DNA of 7,572 nt from an uncultured Bacteroidales bacterium (GTDB lineage Bacteria > Bacteroidota > Bacteroidia > Bacteroidales > F082): NCBI GenBank assembly GCA_937884015.1, contig CALGBV010000147.1, forward strand, positions 1-7,572. Direction: 5' to 3'. The translations under genes and the position numbers were made by a program. The notes beneath the pieces are model-generated. The model saw only the letters and a program-made list of their open reading frames with translations, was not told the DNA's origin and did not search any database. This document shows, one piece after another, positions 1 through 5,639 of the stretch (positions within the stretch are counted from its first letter, which is position 1; each line of letters opens with the position of its first letter).

Positions 1-1
1 C

Positions 2-598
2 TACCACTTCAACAACGGCGGTTATCCGGTGAATCACCCAGACCACTATGGTGAGGGATATGCTCCAATCAACGGCAACTCACAGGCTACGGTCCGCCCG
101 AATGGCTCGAACACACCTGGCAGCATGAGTTCACACGGCGAAAACAATGGCAACACAAATGCCAACAGCGGCTCAAACAATGGTGCTACGGTTCGTCCGA
201 ACCCTACCAACAACCTGAATGGAAATGGCGCAACGACTCGCCCGAATAATAGTGGCACAAGCAGCAACCAGAATGGTGCTACAACACGTCCAGATAGTAA
301 CTCTAACAATGGCTCCAGCAACGTAAGCCGTCCAAACAGCGGAAGCTCATCAAGCTCAAGCCGTCCAAGTTCAGGCAGCAACTCCAGCAATGTGAACCGC
401 CCGAATAACGGCAGCACAAGCCGCCCGAACAATAGCGGTACAAGCAGCAGTTCAGGCAACGTGAACCGTCCGAGCAGCGGCAATTCGTCAAGCTCAGGCA
501 GAACGGGCACAAGTAGCAGTTCAAGTTCAAGCAGCCGCAGTTCTTCAAGTTCCTCAAGCTCTTCAAGCCGAAGCGGTTCATCAAGCCGCAGCAGATAA
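2..598 (+). CDS. Ser/Asn-rich, Arg-Pro repeat protein, C-terminal part (5' end outside window)
   Basis: The frame is open from the left edge to a TAA at 596-598, so only about 198 C-terminal residues are seen and the real start lies upstream; the GTG at 29 is just an internal Val codon. The first visible residues (YHFNNGGYP, then HPDHYGEGYAP) are aromatic and Gly-rich and may be the end of a folded part. The rest is low complexity: nine Arg-Pro units (ATVRPN twice, ATTRPN/D, NVSRPN, SSSRPS, NVNRPN/S, STSRPN) spaced by Asn/Gly/Ser linkers, then about 40 residues that are nearly all Ser with a few Arg, ending RSR. Serine is written with TCA, AGC, AGT, TCC and TCT mixed, which argues that the protein sequence is maintained rather than being recent slippage. 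No cysteine or membrane segment is visible. A disordered tail of a surface or envelope protein is plausible, but I do not recognise the family. The terminator at 618-649 closes the gene. Confidence 0.8.
   Translation, partial: YHFNNGGYPVNHPDHYGEGYAPINGNSQATVRPNGSNTPGSMSSHGENNGNTNANSGSNNGATVRPNPTNNLNGNGATTRPNNSGTSSNQNGATTRPDSNSNNGSSNVSRPNSGSSSSSSRPSSGSNSSNVNRPNNGSTSRPNNSGTSSSSGNVNRPSSGNSSSSGRTGTSSSSSSSSRSSSSSSSSSSRSGSSSRSR
80..598 (+). repeat. Degenerate Arg-Pro/Ser-rich coding repeats
   Basis: Imperfect repeats inside the coding sequence give nine Arg-Pro-(Asn/Asp/Ser) units separated by 5 to about 30 residues, then a Ser/Arg tract from about 505. Units are alike at the protein level but vary at the DNA level (cgtccg, cgcccg, cgtcca), so they are diverged, not a fresh tandem duplication. 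Confidence 0.8.
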
Positions 599-617
599 AA
601 CTGACAGTTTAATATGA

Positions 618-649
618 AAAAATCAGGCTGGCATGCCAGCCTGATTTTT
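618..649. terminator. Bidirectional intrinsic terminator
   Basis: A perfect 32-bp palindrome: five A, then ATCAGGCTGGC-type arm, a central GGCATGCC, the mirrored arm and five T. Either strand gives a GC-rich hairpin followed by a T-run. It sits 20 bp after the stop of the plus-strand Ser-rich gene and 17 bp beyond the stop of the minus-strand GH89 gene, so one element can end both convergent transcripts. Confidence 0.9.
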
Positions 650-666
650 GTTATTGTGTTGTCAAT

Positions 667-822
667 TTATTTCTTCTCAGGGTTGCCACCATTAGGCTTA
701 GGATTTGTTGGTTTAGTGTTAGAAGGTTTTGCCGATGGCTTCTTCTTTTCAATTTCAGCTTTCTCCTTTTCCATTTTTTTCAGCTTGTCTGCATCGCTGA
801 GTTCCTTCTGCTTGGCAGCTTT
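667..822 (-). other. Lys/Pro/Asn-rich C-terminal tail of the GH89 protein
   Basis: Residues about 786-836 lie past the point where the family domain ends in human NAGLU (YPSQPRG...YYPRWV aligns with YPTEPQG...KYYVKV). The tail starts as a charged, probably helical Lys/Glu stretch (KKMEKEKAEIEKKK) and ends as a Pro/Lys/Asn/Thr tail (KPSNTKPTNPKPNGGNPEKK). It is probably disordered. Its role could be binding to the anionic cell surface or to polyanionic glycan; this is inference. Confidence 0.7.
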
Positions 823-3177
823 TACCTTTACATAATACTTGTTGATTTTCTTGTTGATTTTCTTAGCAATCTTTGCTGCATTTCCCTGAGGCTCCGTAGG
901 ATAAGTGTCGTGTTGGTCGGCCCATTGCTGTTCGAAGGCGATCAAATCCTTATTAAGTTGGACACGATTCACCGAGCGATTGTTTTCAACGGCATTGATG
1001 GCGGCATCGAAAAACATGTTCCAGCGTTGACCATAGTAGCCTTTGACCAGTCCGCCCCACATACGGCAGGCGTAATCGTTTGACTCGTTGCTGCCCCAAG
1101 TGGTGAGAATGGTGCGGGCGTTTTTCTCGAAATAATCCTTTTCAGCAGCTGTCGTGCCCATGTTGCGGGCTGCATTAAGCCATCTGCCCAGCAGCATCGA
1201 AGACTGAGTTGAAAGCAAAGCATCGGCATCGTCGATAAGTTCATTGGCTTGCTTCTTTATTGCTTTCATTTGCTTTAAGTCCTTGGCGTTGTAGGCTTCA
1301 ATGAATTGGTTGTAGATTTCTTCGAAATAGTTGGCCATCCATTGTGAATAGAACACAGCTAGGTCGTTATTGTAGCTGTCGCGCTTCGACTTGGATTTCA
1401 GCATGTTCTGGCAAGCAGCGAGCAAAGAGTCGTTGCTGAAAACAAATTGTTCCTTTTTCCTTCTTGAAGTCGGTTTTGCTTTTTTGTCATTGTTTTTGAC
1501 AGGGAAAGCAGGACGTTCCATCAGCTTTGAATCTTTCACATCGTAGGCCCAATTGGTATAGACGTTTTTGCTCAGCAACTGCCATGCGGCATCGGCATTT
1601 TCGTTTTCCTTGCCGAAACGTGTTGCCGACCAGTCTTTCATCCAGGCTTCAACATCTACGTCCTTTTGCCATACGCGCTCGAAAAGGAATTCATACATAA
1701 CCGGATTACAATCAAGCGCTTCCAGAGTGGCGCCAATGCCTGTCAAATTGGAAATTGTTGTTCCTCTACTAATATCTTTCTGTTTCTGGCTGGCACTTTT
1801 CCCTGCAGGTTTAGATTTGGTGTTAGGTTTGCCAGTTTGCTTGCCATTACCATTAGGTTTGCCTTTTTGCATATTGATGGCGCCAGATGGGTTCGCGTTC
1901 ATGCCAAACAGACCGTTTATTTTTTCATTCAGCTGATAAATGTTGCCTGATAATTTGGTGTTGCCGCCAAAGTTGCCCAAATAACACCAAATGAAAGGAT
2001 AGCCGAAGAAATTATCGGTTTCGTTATGGATTTCGGTATTTTCGCAGTAATAATCAAGCAGGATGAGATCTTCGCGATTTTCAACACCGCCTAAATATAA
2101 CTTCATACGTTCGGTATTCCAAAGTGTGCTTTGACGATAGAACATCCAGCCCATCTGCACCCATTTGGCGCACGAATCGGCTTTTGACAGCGACTCATAG
2201 ATGTTGTGAGATGTTTTCATGAGATAATCTTCCATCCAGCTTTGTGGGTCCATATCGTTGAATGGGTCGACGGCGTAAAGATGGTCTGAACCATAAAGTG
2301 CCGTTTGCTTTTCGATGAATTTCTGCTGGATTTGGGCGAAAAGCGGTTCGCTCGGGTCAAGGAAATAGGTGGATTGGAAACCGCGCCACGATGGATTTTT
2401 CTTGATTTTGATCGTGTTGTAGGCTTCGGCTATGTATTGCGGAACGTGTCCCGAAAAACCTGAAAGCACAGGCTTCATGTTGAGTTCGCGTTCGCGGGCC
2501 ACAATCTTTTTCTGCAATTCCTTCTGACTGTTGATCCACGACATTGTCAAAGGGCCTTGAAAACCGTCAAGATTGCCCAAGCGATGCCAAGGCAGATGGG
2601 CGGGAGCGGCAAAATAACTGAGGATTTCCTGGTCGGTCATGCCGTAGTCTTTCCACACTTCGTACCAAACGGCTTCCTGGCCTGTTTGTGCAAGCGGCAT
2701 GTTGATGCCGTTCAATGCCATCCAGTCGATGAGACGTTCCCATTCGTCCCAGCCCCACCATGGCATGGTGTAGCTGAAAGTGCTGTAATTGAGGAAGAAA
2801 CGGTTGTCGACCAATGCCCTTTTATAGATAGGTTTTTCACTTTCGACAGCAGGGAATTTCTTTGGCAGTTCGATAGGGTCGGCGGCATTCCACGAAACGT
2901 AAACGTGGGCGTAGTGGCGCAGATAATAGTTGAGGCCCATAGCCACCGAGTTGTCGCTATTGCCAATAATCTGGATTTTTCCTTCTTTACATTCAATGCG
3001 GAAAAAATCTTCCATTTTCTCCGGTTTGTCGTTTTTCTGGACGACTAATCCGATTTCAGATGCCCTGTCGCCCAAAATGCGTCTTGAAAGCTGCTGCACA
3101 GCCTGTTGTGCTTTTGCACTGCCTATCGTGAGGAATATCAGCGAAAGCAGCGCGGTCTTGATGAGATGGTTTTTCAT
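667..3177 (-). CDS. Secreted GH89 alpha-N-acetylglucosaminidase (NAGLU-like)
   Basis: An 836-residue protein of glycoside hydrolase family 89, which releases terminal alpha-linked N-acetylglucosamine from glycans (heparan sulfate in human NAGLU, alpha-1,4-GlcNAc mucin caps in bacterial members). A type I signal peptide (residues 1-23, cut after AKA before QQ) sends it out of the cytoplasm; there is no lipobox. Residues about 25-115 look like the N-terminal domain. The catalytic domain follows, with family stretches RFFLNYSTFSYTMPWWGWDEWERLIDWMALNGIN (124-157, cited by ends RFF and GIN), GQEAVWYEVW, PFIWCYLGNFGGN (394-406) and GIGATLEALDCNP. Aligned by eye with human NAGLU, Glu446 matches Glu486, but acid/base Glu316 matches Asp308 in DPFNDMDP. 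The helical C-terminal domain runs to about 785 (YPTEPQG near its end). Lys-rich additions occur at about 436-472, 561-576 and 786-836. ATG at 3177 is supported by the signal peptide and the -7 element 36 bp upstream. Family assignment is firm; activity is less so because of Asp308. Confidence 0.93.
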   Translation of the reverse strand: MKNHLIKTALLSLIFLTIGSAKAQQAVQQLSRRILGDRASEIGLVVQKNDKPEKMEDFFRIECKEGKIQIIGNSDNSVAMGLNYYLRHYAHVYVSWNAADPIELPKKFPAVESEKPIYKRALVDNRFFLNYSTFSYTMPWWGWDEWERLIDWMALNGINMPLAQTGQEAVWYEVWKDYGMTDQEILSYFAAPAHLPWHRLGNLDGFQGPLTMSWINSQKELQKKIVARERELNMKPVLSGFSGHVPQYIAEAYNTIKIKKNPSWRGFQSTYFLDPSEPLFAQIQQKFIEKQTALYGSDHLYAVDPFNDMDPQSWMEDYLMKTSHNIYESLSKADSCAKWVQMGWMFYRQSTLWNTERMKLYLGGVENREDLILLDYYCENTEIHNETDNFFGYPFIWCYLGNFGGNTKLSGNIYQLNEKINGLFGMNANPSGAINMQKGKPNGNGKQTGKPNTKSKPAGKSASQKQKDISRGTTISNLTGIGATLEALDCNPVMYEFLFERVWQKDVDVEAWMKDWSATRFGKENENADAAWQLLSKNVYTNWAYDVKDSKLMERPAFPVKNNDKKAKPTSRRKKEQFVFSNDSLLAACQNMLKSKSKRDSYNNDLAVFYSQWMANYFEEIYNQFIEAYNAKDLKQMKAIKKQANELIDDADALLSTQSSMLLGRWLNAARNMGTTAAEKDYFEKNARTILTTWGSNESNDYACRMWGGLVKGYYGQRWNMFFDAAINAVENNRSVNRVQLNKDLIAFEQQWADQHDTYPTEPQGNAAKIAKKINKKINKYYVKVKAAKQKELSDADKLKKMEKEKAEIEKKKPSAKPSNTKPTNPKPNGGNPEKK
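1762..1872 (-). other. Lys/Gly/Asn low-complexity insertion in the GH89 catalytic domain
   Basis: Residues about 436-472 hold nine Lys within 30 residues in a Gly/Pro/Asn/Ser background (KGKPNGNGKQTGKPNTKSK), with no match in the human enzyme. They lie between the two predicted catalytic acids, which are 178 residues apart here against 130 in human NAGLU. The frame is unbroken and both flanks fit the family, so this is an insertion in a surface loop, not a frameshift. Confidence 0.7.
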
Positions 3178-3212
3178 ATCAATACGGTTGTAATTTTCTG
3201 ATTAAGAAACTG

Positions 3213-3220
3213 CAAAATTA
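3213..3220 (-). promoter_or_regulatory. -7 promoter element of the GH89 gene
   Basis: On the minus strand the bases read TAATTTTG, a full match to the Bacteroidota sigma-ABfr -7 element TAnnTTTG, 35 bp upstream of the GH89 ATG. No clean TTTG is seen at the -33 distance; the region there is CCTTTC-like. The implied leader is about 30 nt. Confidence 0.6.
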
Positions 3221-3252
3221 GTGTTTTGTTGCAAATGAAAGGTAAACGGATG

Positions 3253-3287
3253 AAAAAAAACGGCCCCGCCAACTCGTGACAAGGCCG
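3253..3287 (-). terminator. Intrinsic terminator of the DUF1846 gene
   Basis: On the minus strand CGGCCTTG (3287-3280) pairs with CGGGGCCG (3268-3261), an 8-bp stem with two U-G pairs and an 11-nt loop, followed by eight T. It lies about 70 bp past the DUF1846 stop and upstream of the GH89 promoter, which separates the two same-strand genes into different transcripts. Confidence 0.75.
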
Positions 3288-3358
3288 AAAAAACAAATGT
3301 TATGAAAAAAACTATTATGTTGATTGTATTTTGCTAAACGGAATGAAAGCGTGTTTTG

Positions 3359-4822
3359 CTATTTCTTCATCACTGGCTCGCAAGTCAGGCCGATGCCCAG
3401 CTTTTTGAAGATTTTACGGTCGACTTCGCTAACCATTACTGTCGTATGAACCTGACAGCCATTCAATTGCGGCAGGCAAGCCAAAGCCTTGCGGCAGTTT
3501 TCATCATTGAGACTCAAAATCGACAAGGCGACCAAAACCTCATCGGTGTGCAGGCGTGGATTGTGACCGTGCAACAAATTGACTTTGGTCTTTTGGATAG
3601 GTTCGATCATTTCCTGCGGAATGAGTTTCACATCGTGACCGATGCCAGCCAAATGCTTGATGGCGTTCAGGATTAGGGCTGCACTTGGGCCTAACAGAGG
3701 CGATGTCTTTGCCGTGATGATGGTGCCGTCGGCCAACTCGATGGCAGATGAGGCCACGCCGGTCTGTTCTTTTCTTTCCTTGGCGGCAGTGGTGGTACGG
3801 CGGTCGGCAGTGGTGATTTTGGCCTGTTTCATCAGCAAGGCGATTTTGTTCACCTCGTTGTCGCTGTTCTTGCCCGAGGCGAAATCGCACAAGGCAGTGT
3901 AATAGCGTCGGATGATTTCCTGCTTTGAGGCTTCGCAGCACACTTCGTCATCGCTGATGCAGTTGCCAACCATGTTCACGCCCATGTCGGTAGGCGACTT
4001 GTAAGGATTCTCACCGTAGATGCCTTCGAAAATTGCATTGAGCACAGGGAAAATCTCAATGTCGCGGTTATAGTTGACGGCGGTCTTGCCGTATGCTTCA
4101 AGGTGGAACGGGTCAATCATGTTCACATCGTTGAGGTCGGCGGTGGCGGCTTCGTAAGCTACATTGACGGGATGCTTCAGCGGCAGACTCCAAATCGGGA
4201 AGGTCTCGAACTTGGCATAACCGGCCTTGACACCGCGGCGGCTTTCGTTATATAACTGACTGAGGCACACGGCCATTTTACCGCTGCCAGGTCCCGGTGC
4301 CGTGACCACGACAAGCGGGCGCGTTGTCTTCACGTAATCGTTGCGGCCAAAGCCTTCATCGGAATCGATAAGGTTGACGTTGGTGGGATAGCCTTCGATA
4401 ATGTAATGGTAATAAACATCGATGCCCATGCGCTCGAGACGTTCGCGGTAAGCGATGGCGCTTGCCTGACCGTTGAAATGCGTGATGACAACGGAACCGA
4501 CCATCAAGCCGCAATTAATGAACTCATCGCGCAGGCGCAAAACATCGACATCGTAAGTGATGCCAAGGTCGCCACGCACCTTGTTTTTCTCAATGTCCAA
4601 TGCACTGATGACAATGATGATTTCGGCATCATCCTTCAGTTGCAGCAGCATTTTCAGTTTGCTGTCAGGCTCGAAGCCCGGCAGGACGCGGCTGGCGTGA
4701 AAATCGTCGAACAGCTTGCCGCCAAACTCAAGATAAAGCTTGTCGCCAAACTTTGCAATGCGTTCCTTAATGTGTTCCGATTGAATTTTGAGGTATTTCC
4801 CGTTGTCGAATCCGTATTTCAT
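3359..4822 (-). CDS. DUF1846 domain protein (function not established)
   Basis: The 487-residue product matches the conserved DUF1846 family along its whole length. Recognisable stretches are YLEFGGKLFDDFHASRVLPGF (30-50), DIEKNKVRGDLGITYD (76-91), GYPTNVNLIDSDEGFG (144-159), VVVTAPGPGSGKMAVCLSQLY (171-191), KFETFPIWSLPLKHPVN (204-220), NMIDPFHLEAYG (234-245), VNYNRDIEIFPVL (249-261) and YKSPTDMGVNMVG (274-286). GPGSGK resembles a phosphate-binding loop but lacks the usual Ser/Thr after Lys. No signal peptide or membrane segment is present, so it is probably cytoplasmic. The family's biochemical role is unknown to me. The start at 4822 is chosen over the longest frame (4912) because family members begin MKxGFD, the 30 extra codons encode nothing family-like, and a good -7 element lies inside that extension. 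The gene has its own terminator downstream. Confidence 0.93.
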   Translation of the reverse strand: MKYGFDNGKYLKIQSEHIKERIAKFGDKLYLEFGGKLFDDFHASRVLPGFEPDSKLKMLLQLKDDAEIIIVISALDIEKNKVRGDLGITYDVDVLRLRDEFINCGLMVGSVVITHFNGQASAIAYRERLERMGIDVYYHYIIEGYPTNVNLIDSDEGFGRNDYVKTTRPLVVVTAPGPGSGKMAVCLSQLYNESRRGVKAGYAKFETFPIWSLPLKHPVNVAYEAATADLNDVNMIDPFHLEAYGKTAVNYNRDIEIFPVLNAIFEGIYGENPYKSPTDMGVNMVGNCISDDEVCCEASKQEIIRRYYTALCDFASGKNSDNEVNKIALLMKQAKITTADRRTTTAAKERKEQTGVASSAIELADGTIITAKTSPLLGPSAALILNAIKHLAGIGHDVKLIPQEMIEPIQKTKVNLLHGHNPRLHTDEVLVALSILSLNDENCRKALACLPQLNGCQVHTTVMVSEVDRKIFKKLGIGLTCEPVMKK

Positions 4823-4851
4823 ATCGCGTTTGATTTTACCAATACGGGTTG

Positions 4852-4859
4852 CAAAGATA
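4852..4859 (-). promoter_or_regulatory. -7 promoter element of the DUF1846 gene
   Basis: Minus strand TATCTTTG, followed by CAACC, fits TAnnTTTG exactly and lies 29 bp upstream of the ATG at 4822. This predicts a leader of roughly 20-25 nt and excludes the longer frame starting at 4912. A TTTG at the -33 distance is not clear. Confidence 0.65.
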
Positions 4860-4982
4860 CAAAATTGCTTTGAATTGAAGGCTCTCCAGCAGAAATAAAC
4901 GAACTTTTTCATATAGTATCATAAGGTTTTGCCAAAACTTGTTCTGCAACCCTCTCTCACTCAGAACTGTTAATAAATCATA

Positions 4983-5062
4983 ATTTATCCATAGTTTATC
5001 CATTATTCACCCATTATATAATGGTTATCTATGTGTTAATAATCGTTAAATTATGGATAAAT
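4983..5062. repeat. Inverted repeat of ATTTATCCATA
   Basis: The 11-mer ATTTATCCATA at 4983-4993 recurs as its exact reverse complement at 5052-5062, bracketing the palindrome CCATTATATAATGG at 5011-5024. The arms are 58 bp apart, which suits protein binding better than a simple hairpin. Confidence 0.7.
4985..5060. promoter_or_regulatory. Cluster of DnaA-box-like 9-mers
   Basis: The general bacterial DnaA box is TTATNCACA. Near matches are TTATCCATA (4985-4993), TTATCCATT (4996-5004), TTATTCACC (5003-5011, one mismatch) and TTATCTATG (5025-5033) on the plus strand, and TTATCCATA on the minus strand (5052-5060). No site is a perfect box, and AT-rich sequence gives some by chance. The cluster could bind DnaA or another regulator; its function is unproven. 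Confidence 0.4.
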
Positions 5063-5068
5063 ATTAGT

Positions 5069-5093
5069 CTTGATACGGCTTGATCTGCCTTGA
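5069..5093 (+). repeat. Three CTTGA direct repeats with 10-bp period
   Basis: CTTGA occurs at 5069-5073, 5079-5083 and 5089-5093, the first two extended to CTTGAT. The 10-bp period puts each copy on the same face of the helix, as in some regulator or iteron arrays. The units are short, so chance is possible. Confidence 0.5.
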
Positions 5094-5192
5094 GGGATTA
5101 TTTAGTATATTCCTTTTCCAATCAAACATCCTGTCAGCAGTCAGCAGCCAATTTTTCTTTGCTTCAATGATTAAAGTTATCAAAAAATTTCC

Positions 5193-5200
5193 TATTTTTG
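5193..5200 (+). promoter_or_regulatory. Possible upstream -7 element for rpmB
   Basis: TATTTTTG matches TAnnTTTG but lies in T-rich sequence and has no TTTG at the -33 distance. It is 51 bp upstream of the better element at 5244-5251 and may be a second start site or chance. Confidence 0.3.
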
Positions 5201-5243
5201 CGCGATTTTTGAAGATAGGGGATTGTGGTATCGAAAAAAAGTG

Positions 5244-5251
5244 TACTTTTG
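5244..5251 (+). promoter_or_regulatory. -7 promoter element of rpmB
   Basis: TACTTTTG followed by CAGTCCC is an exact TAnnTTTG match, with ATTG at 5222-5225 as a weak -33 element (18-bp gap). The ATG is 49 bp downstream, giving a leader of about 40-45 nt that contains a small hairpin (CCTTTT at 5257-5262 with AAAAGG at 5266-5271). Confidence 0.7.
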
Positions 5252-5300
5252 CAGTCCCTTTTGGAAAAAGGCAATTGTTAATTATAAAAGGAATAGAGTC

Positions 5301-5543
5301 ATGTCAAAAATTTGTCAAATTACAGGTAAAAAGACGATTACTGGTAATAACGTTTCTCACTCAAACAAGAGAACCAAGAGAACATTCGAACCTAATCTGA
5401 AAATCAAGAAGTTCTACGTTCCGGAATGGGATGAATGGGTTGTCCTGAAGGTTTCTGCAGCTGGTCTGCGCACCATCAACAAGAAGGGCATTTATGCCGC
5501 TATCATGGACGCCTCCGAAAAGGGTAACTTAAACCGTTGGTAA
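5301..5543 (+). CDS. rpmB: 50S ribosomal protein L28
   Basis: An 80-residue protein with clear L28 family sequence: MSKICQITGKK at the start, GNNVSHSNKRTKRTFEPNL (16-34), then VVLKVSAAGLRTINKKGI (47-64). L28 is a small basic protein of the large ribosomal subunit, located in the cytoplasm. The length is usual for the phylum. The start at 5301 is fixed by the family N-terminus; an in-frame GTG at 5223 would add non-family residues and include the promoter. AAAAGGA at 5286-5292 is a Shine-Dalgarno-like site 8 nt before ATG, which is stronger than most genes of this phylum have. The gene has its own -7 element and a terminator 25 bp after the stop, so it appears monocistronic; rpmG, its common partner in Bacteroidales, is not next to it. 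Confidence 0.97.
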   Translation: MSKICQITGKKTITGNNVSHSNKRTKRTFEPNLKIKKFYVPEWDEWVVLKVSAAGLRTINKKGIYAAIMDASEKGNLNRW

Positions 5544-5568
5544 TCCCGAATGTAAACTGAAAAAATAT

Positions 5569-5599
5569 AGCTGCTGTGCGTTGCGCAGCAGCTTTTTTT
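5569..5599 (+). terminator. Intrinsic terminator of rpmB
   Basis: AGCTGCTGTG (5569-5578) pairs with CGCAGCAGCT (5584-5593) as a 10-bp stem with one U-G pair and a 5-nt loop, followed by a T-run to 5599. It begins 25 bp after the rpmB stop and separates rpmB from the receptor gene. Confidence 0.9.
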
Positions 5600-5639
5600 G
5601 TTTGAGACAATATTCCCGCCAAATCATAGTTATTCCATT

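Larger units (their letters stand above)
4913..5243. other. AT-rich divergent intergenic region without a convincing gene
   Basis: This stretch separates the minus-strand DUF1846 unit from plus-strand rpmB. Open frames here (for example from 5080) have no family-like sequence and run into rpmB in the wrong frame. The region holds a cluster of DnaA-box-like 9-mers (4985-5060), a 14-bp palindrome (5011-5024), three CTTGA repeats spaced 10 bp (5069-5093), a GTCAGCA tandem pair (5133-5146) and a possible extra -7 element (5193-5200). No tRNA or other RNA gene is recognised. Confidence 0.7.

Noticed and set aside
46..510. Long minus-strand frame (154 codons) opposite the Ser-rich gene
   Set aside because: Its Leu/Pro/Glu-rich repeats mirror the Ser/Asn/Arg-Pro codons of the plus-strand gene; it has no family-like sequence and lies antisense to a well-supported frame.
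614..835. Plus-strand frame of 73 codons that looks like a membrane peptide
   Set aside because: It begins within the terminator palindrome and is antisense to the Lys-rich GH89 tail, whose Lys/Glu codons read as Phe/Leu/Ser on the other strand.
1736..1890. Possible frameshift or corruption in GH89, suggested by the low-complexity segment
   Set aside because: The frame continues without a break and both flanks (GNFGGN and GIGATLEALDCNP) match the family, so an in-frame insertion is the simpler reading.
3302..3337. Plus-strand mini-frame MKKTIMLIVFC, resembling the start of a signal peptide
   Set aside because: Only 11 codons before a stop, with no TAnnTTTG element in front and no continuation in another frame; most likely chance in AT-rich DNA, though a gene remnant cannot be excluded.
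4406..4873. Plus-strand frame of 155 codons
   Set aside because: It is antisense to the start of the DUF1846 gene, which has strong family similarity throughout, and it has no recognisable domain.
4983..5146. CRISPR array or transposon ends, suggested by short repeats
   Set aside because: Repeats are 5-11 bp, with no regular spacers, no transposase and no target-site duplication.
5080..5400. Plus-strand frame of 106 codons overlapping rpmB
   Set aside because: It spans the rpmB promoter and ends inside rpmB in another frame; there is no family-like sequence.
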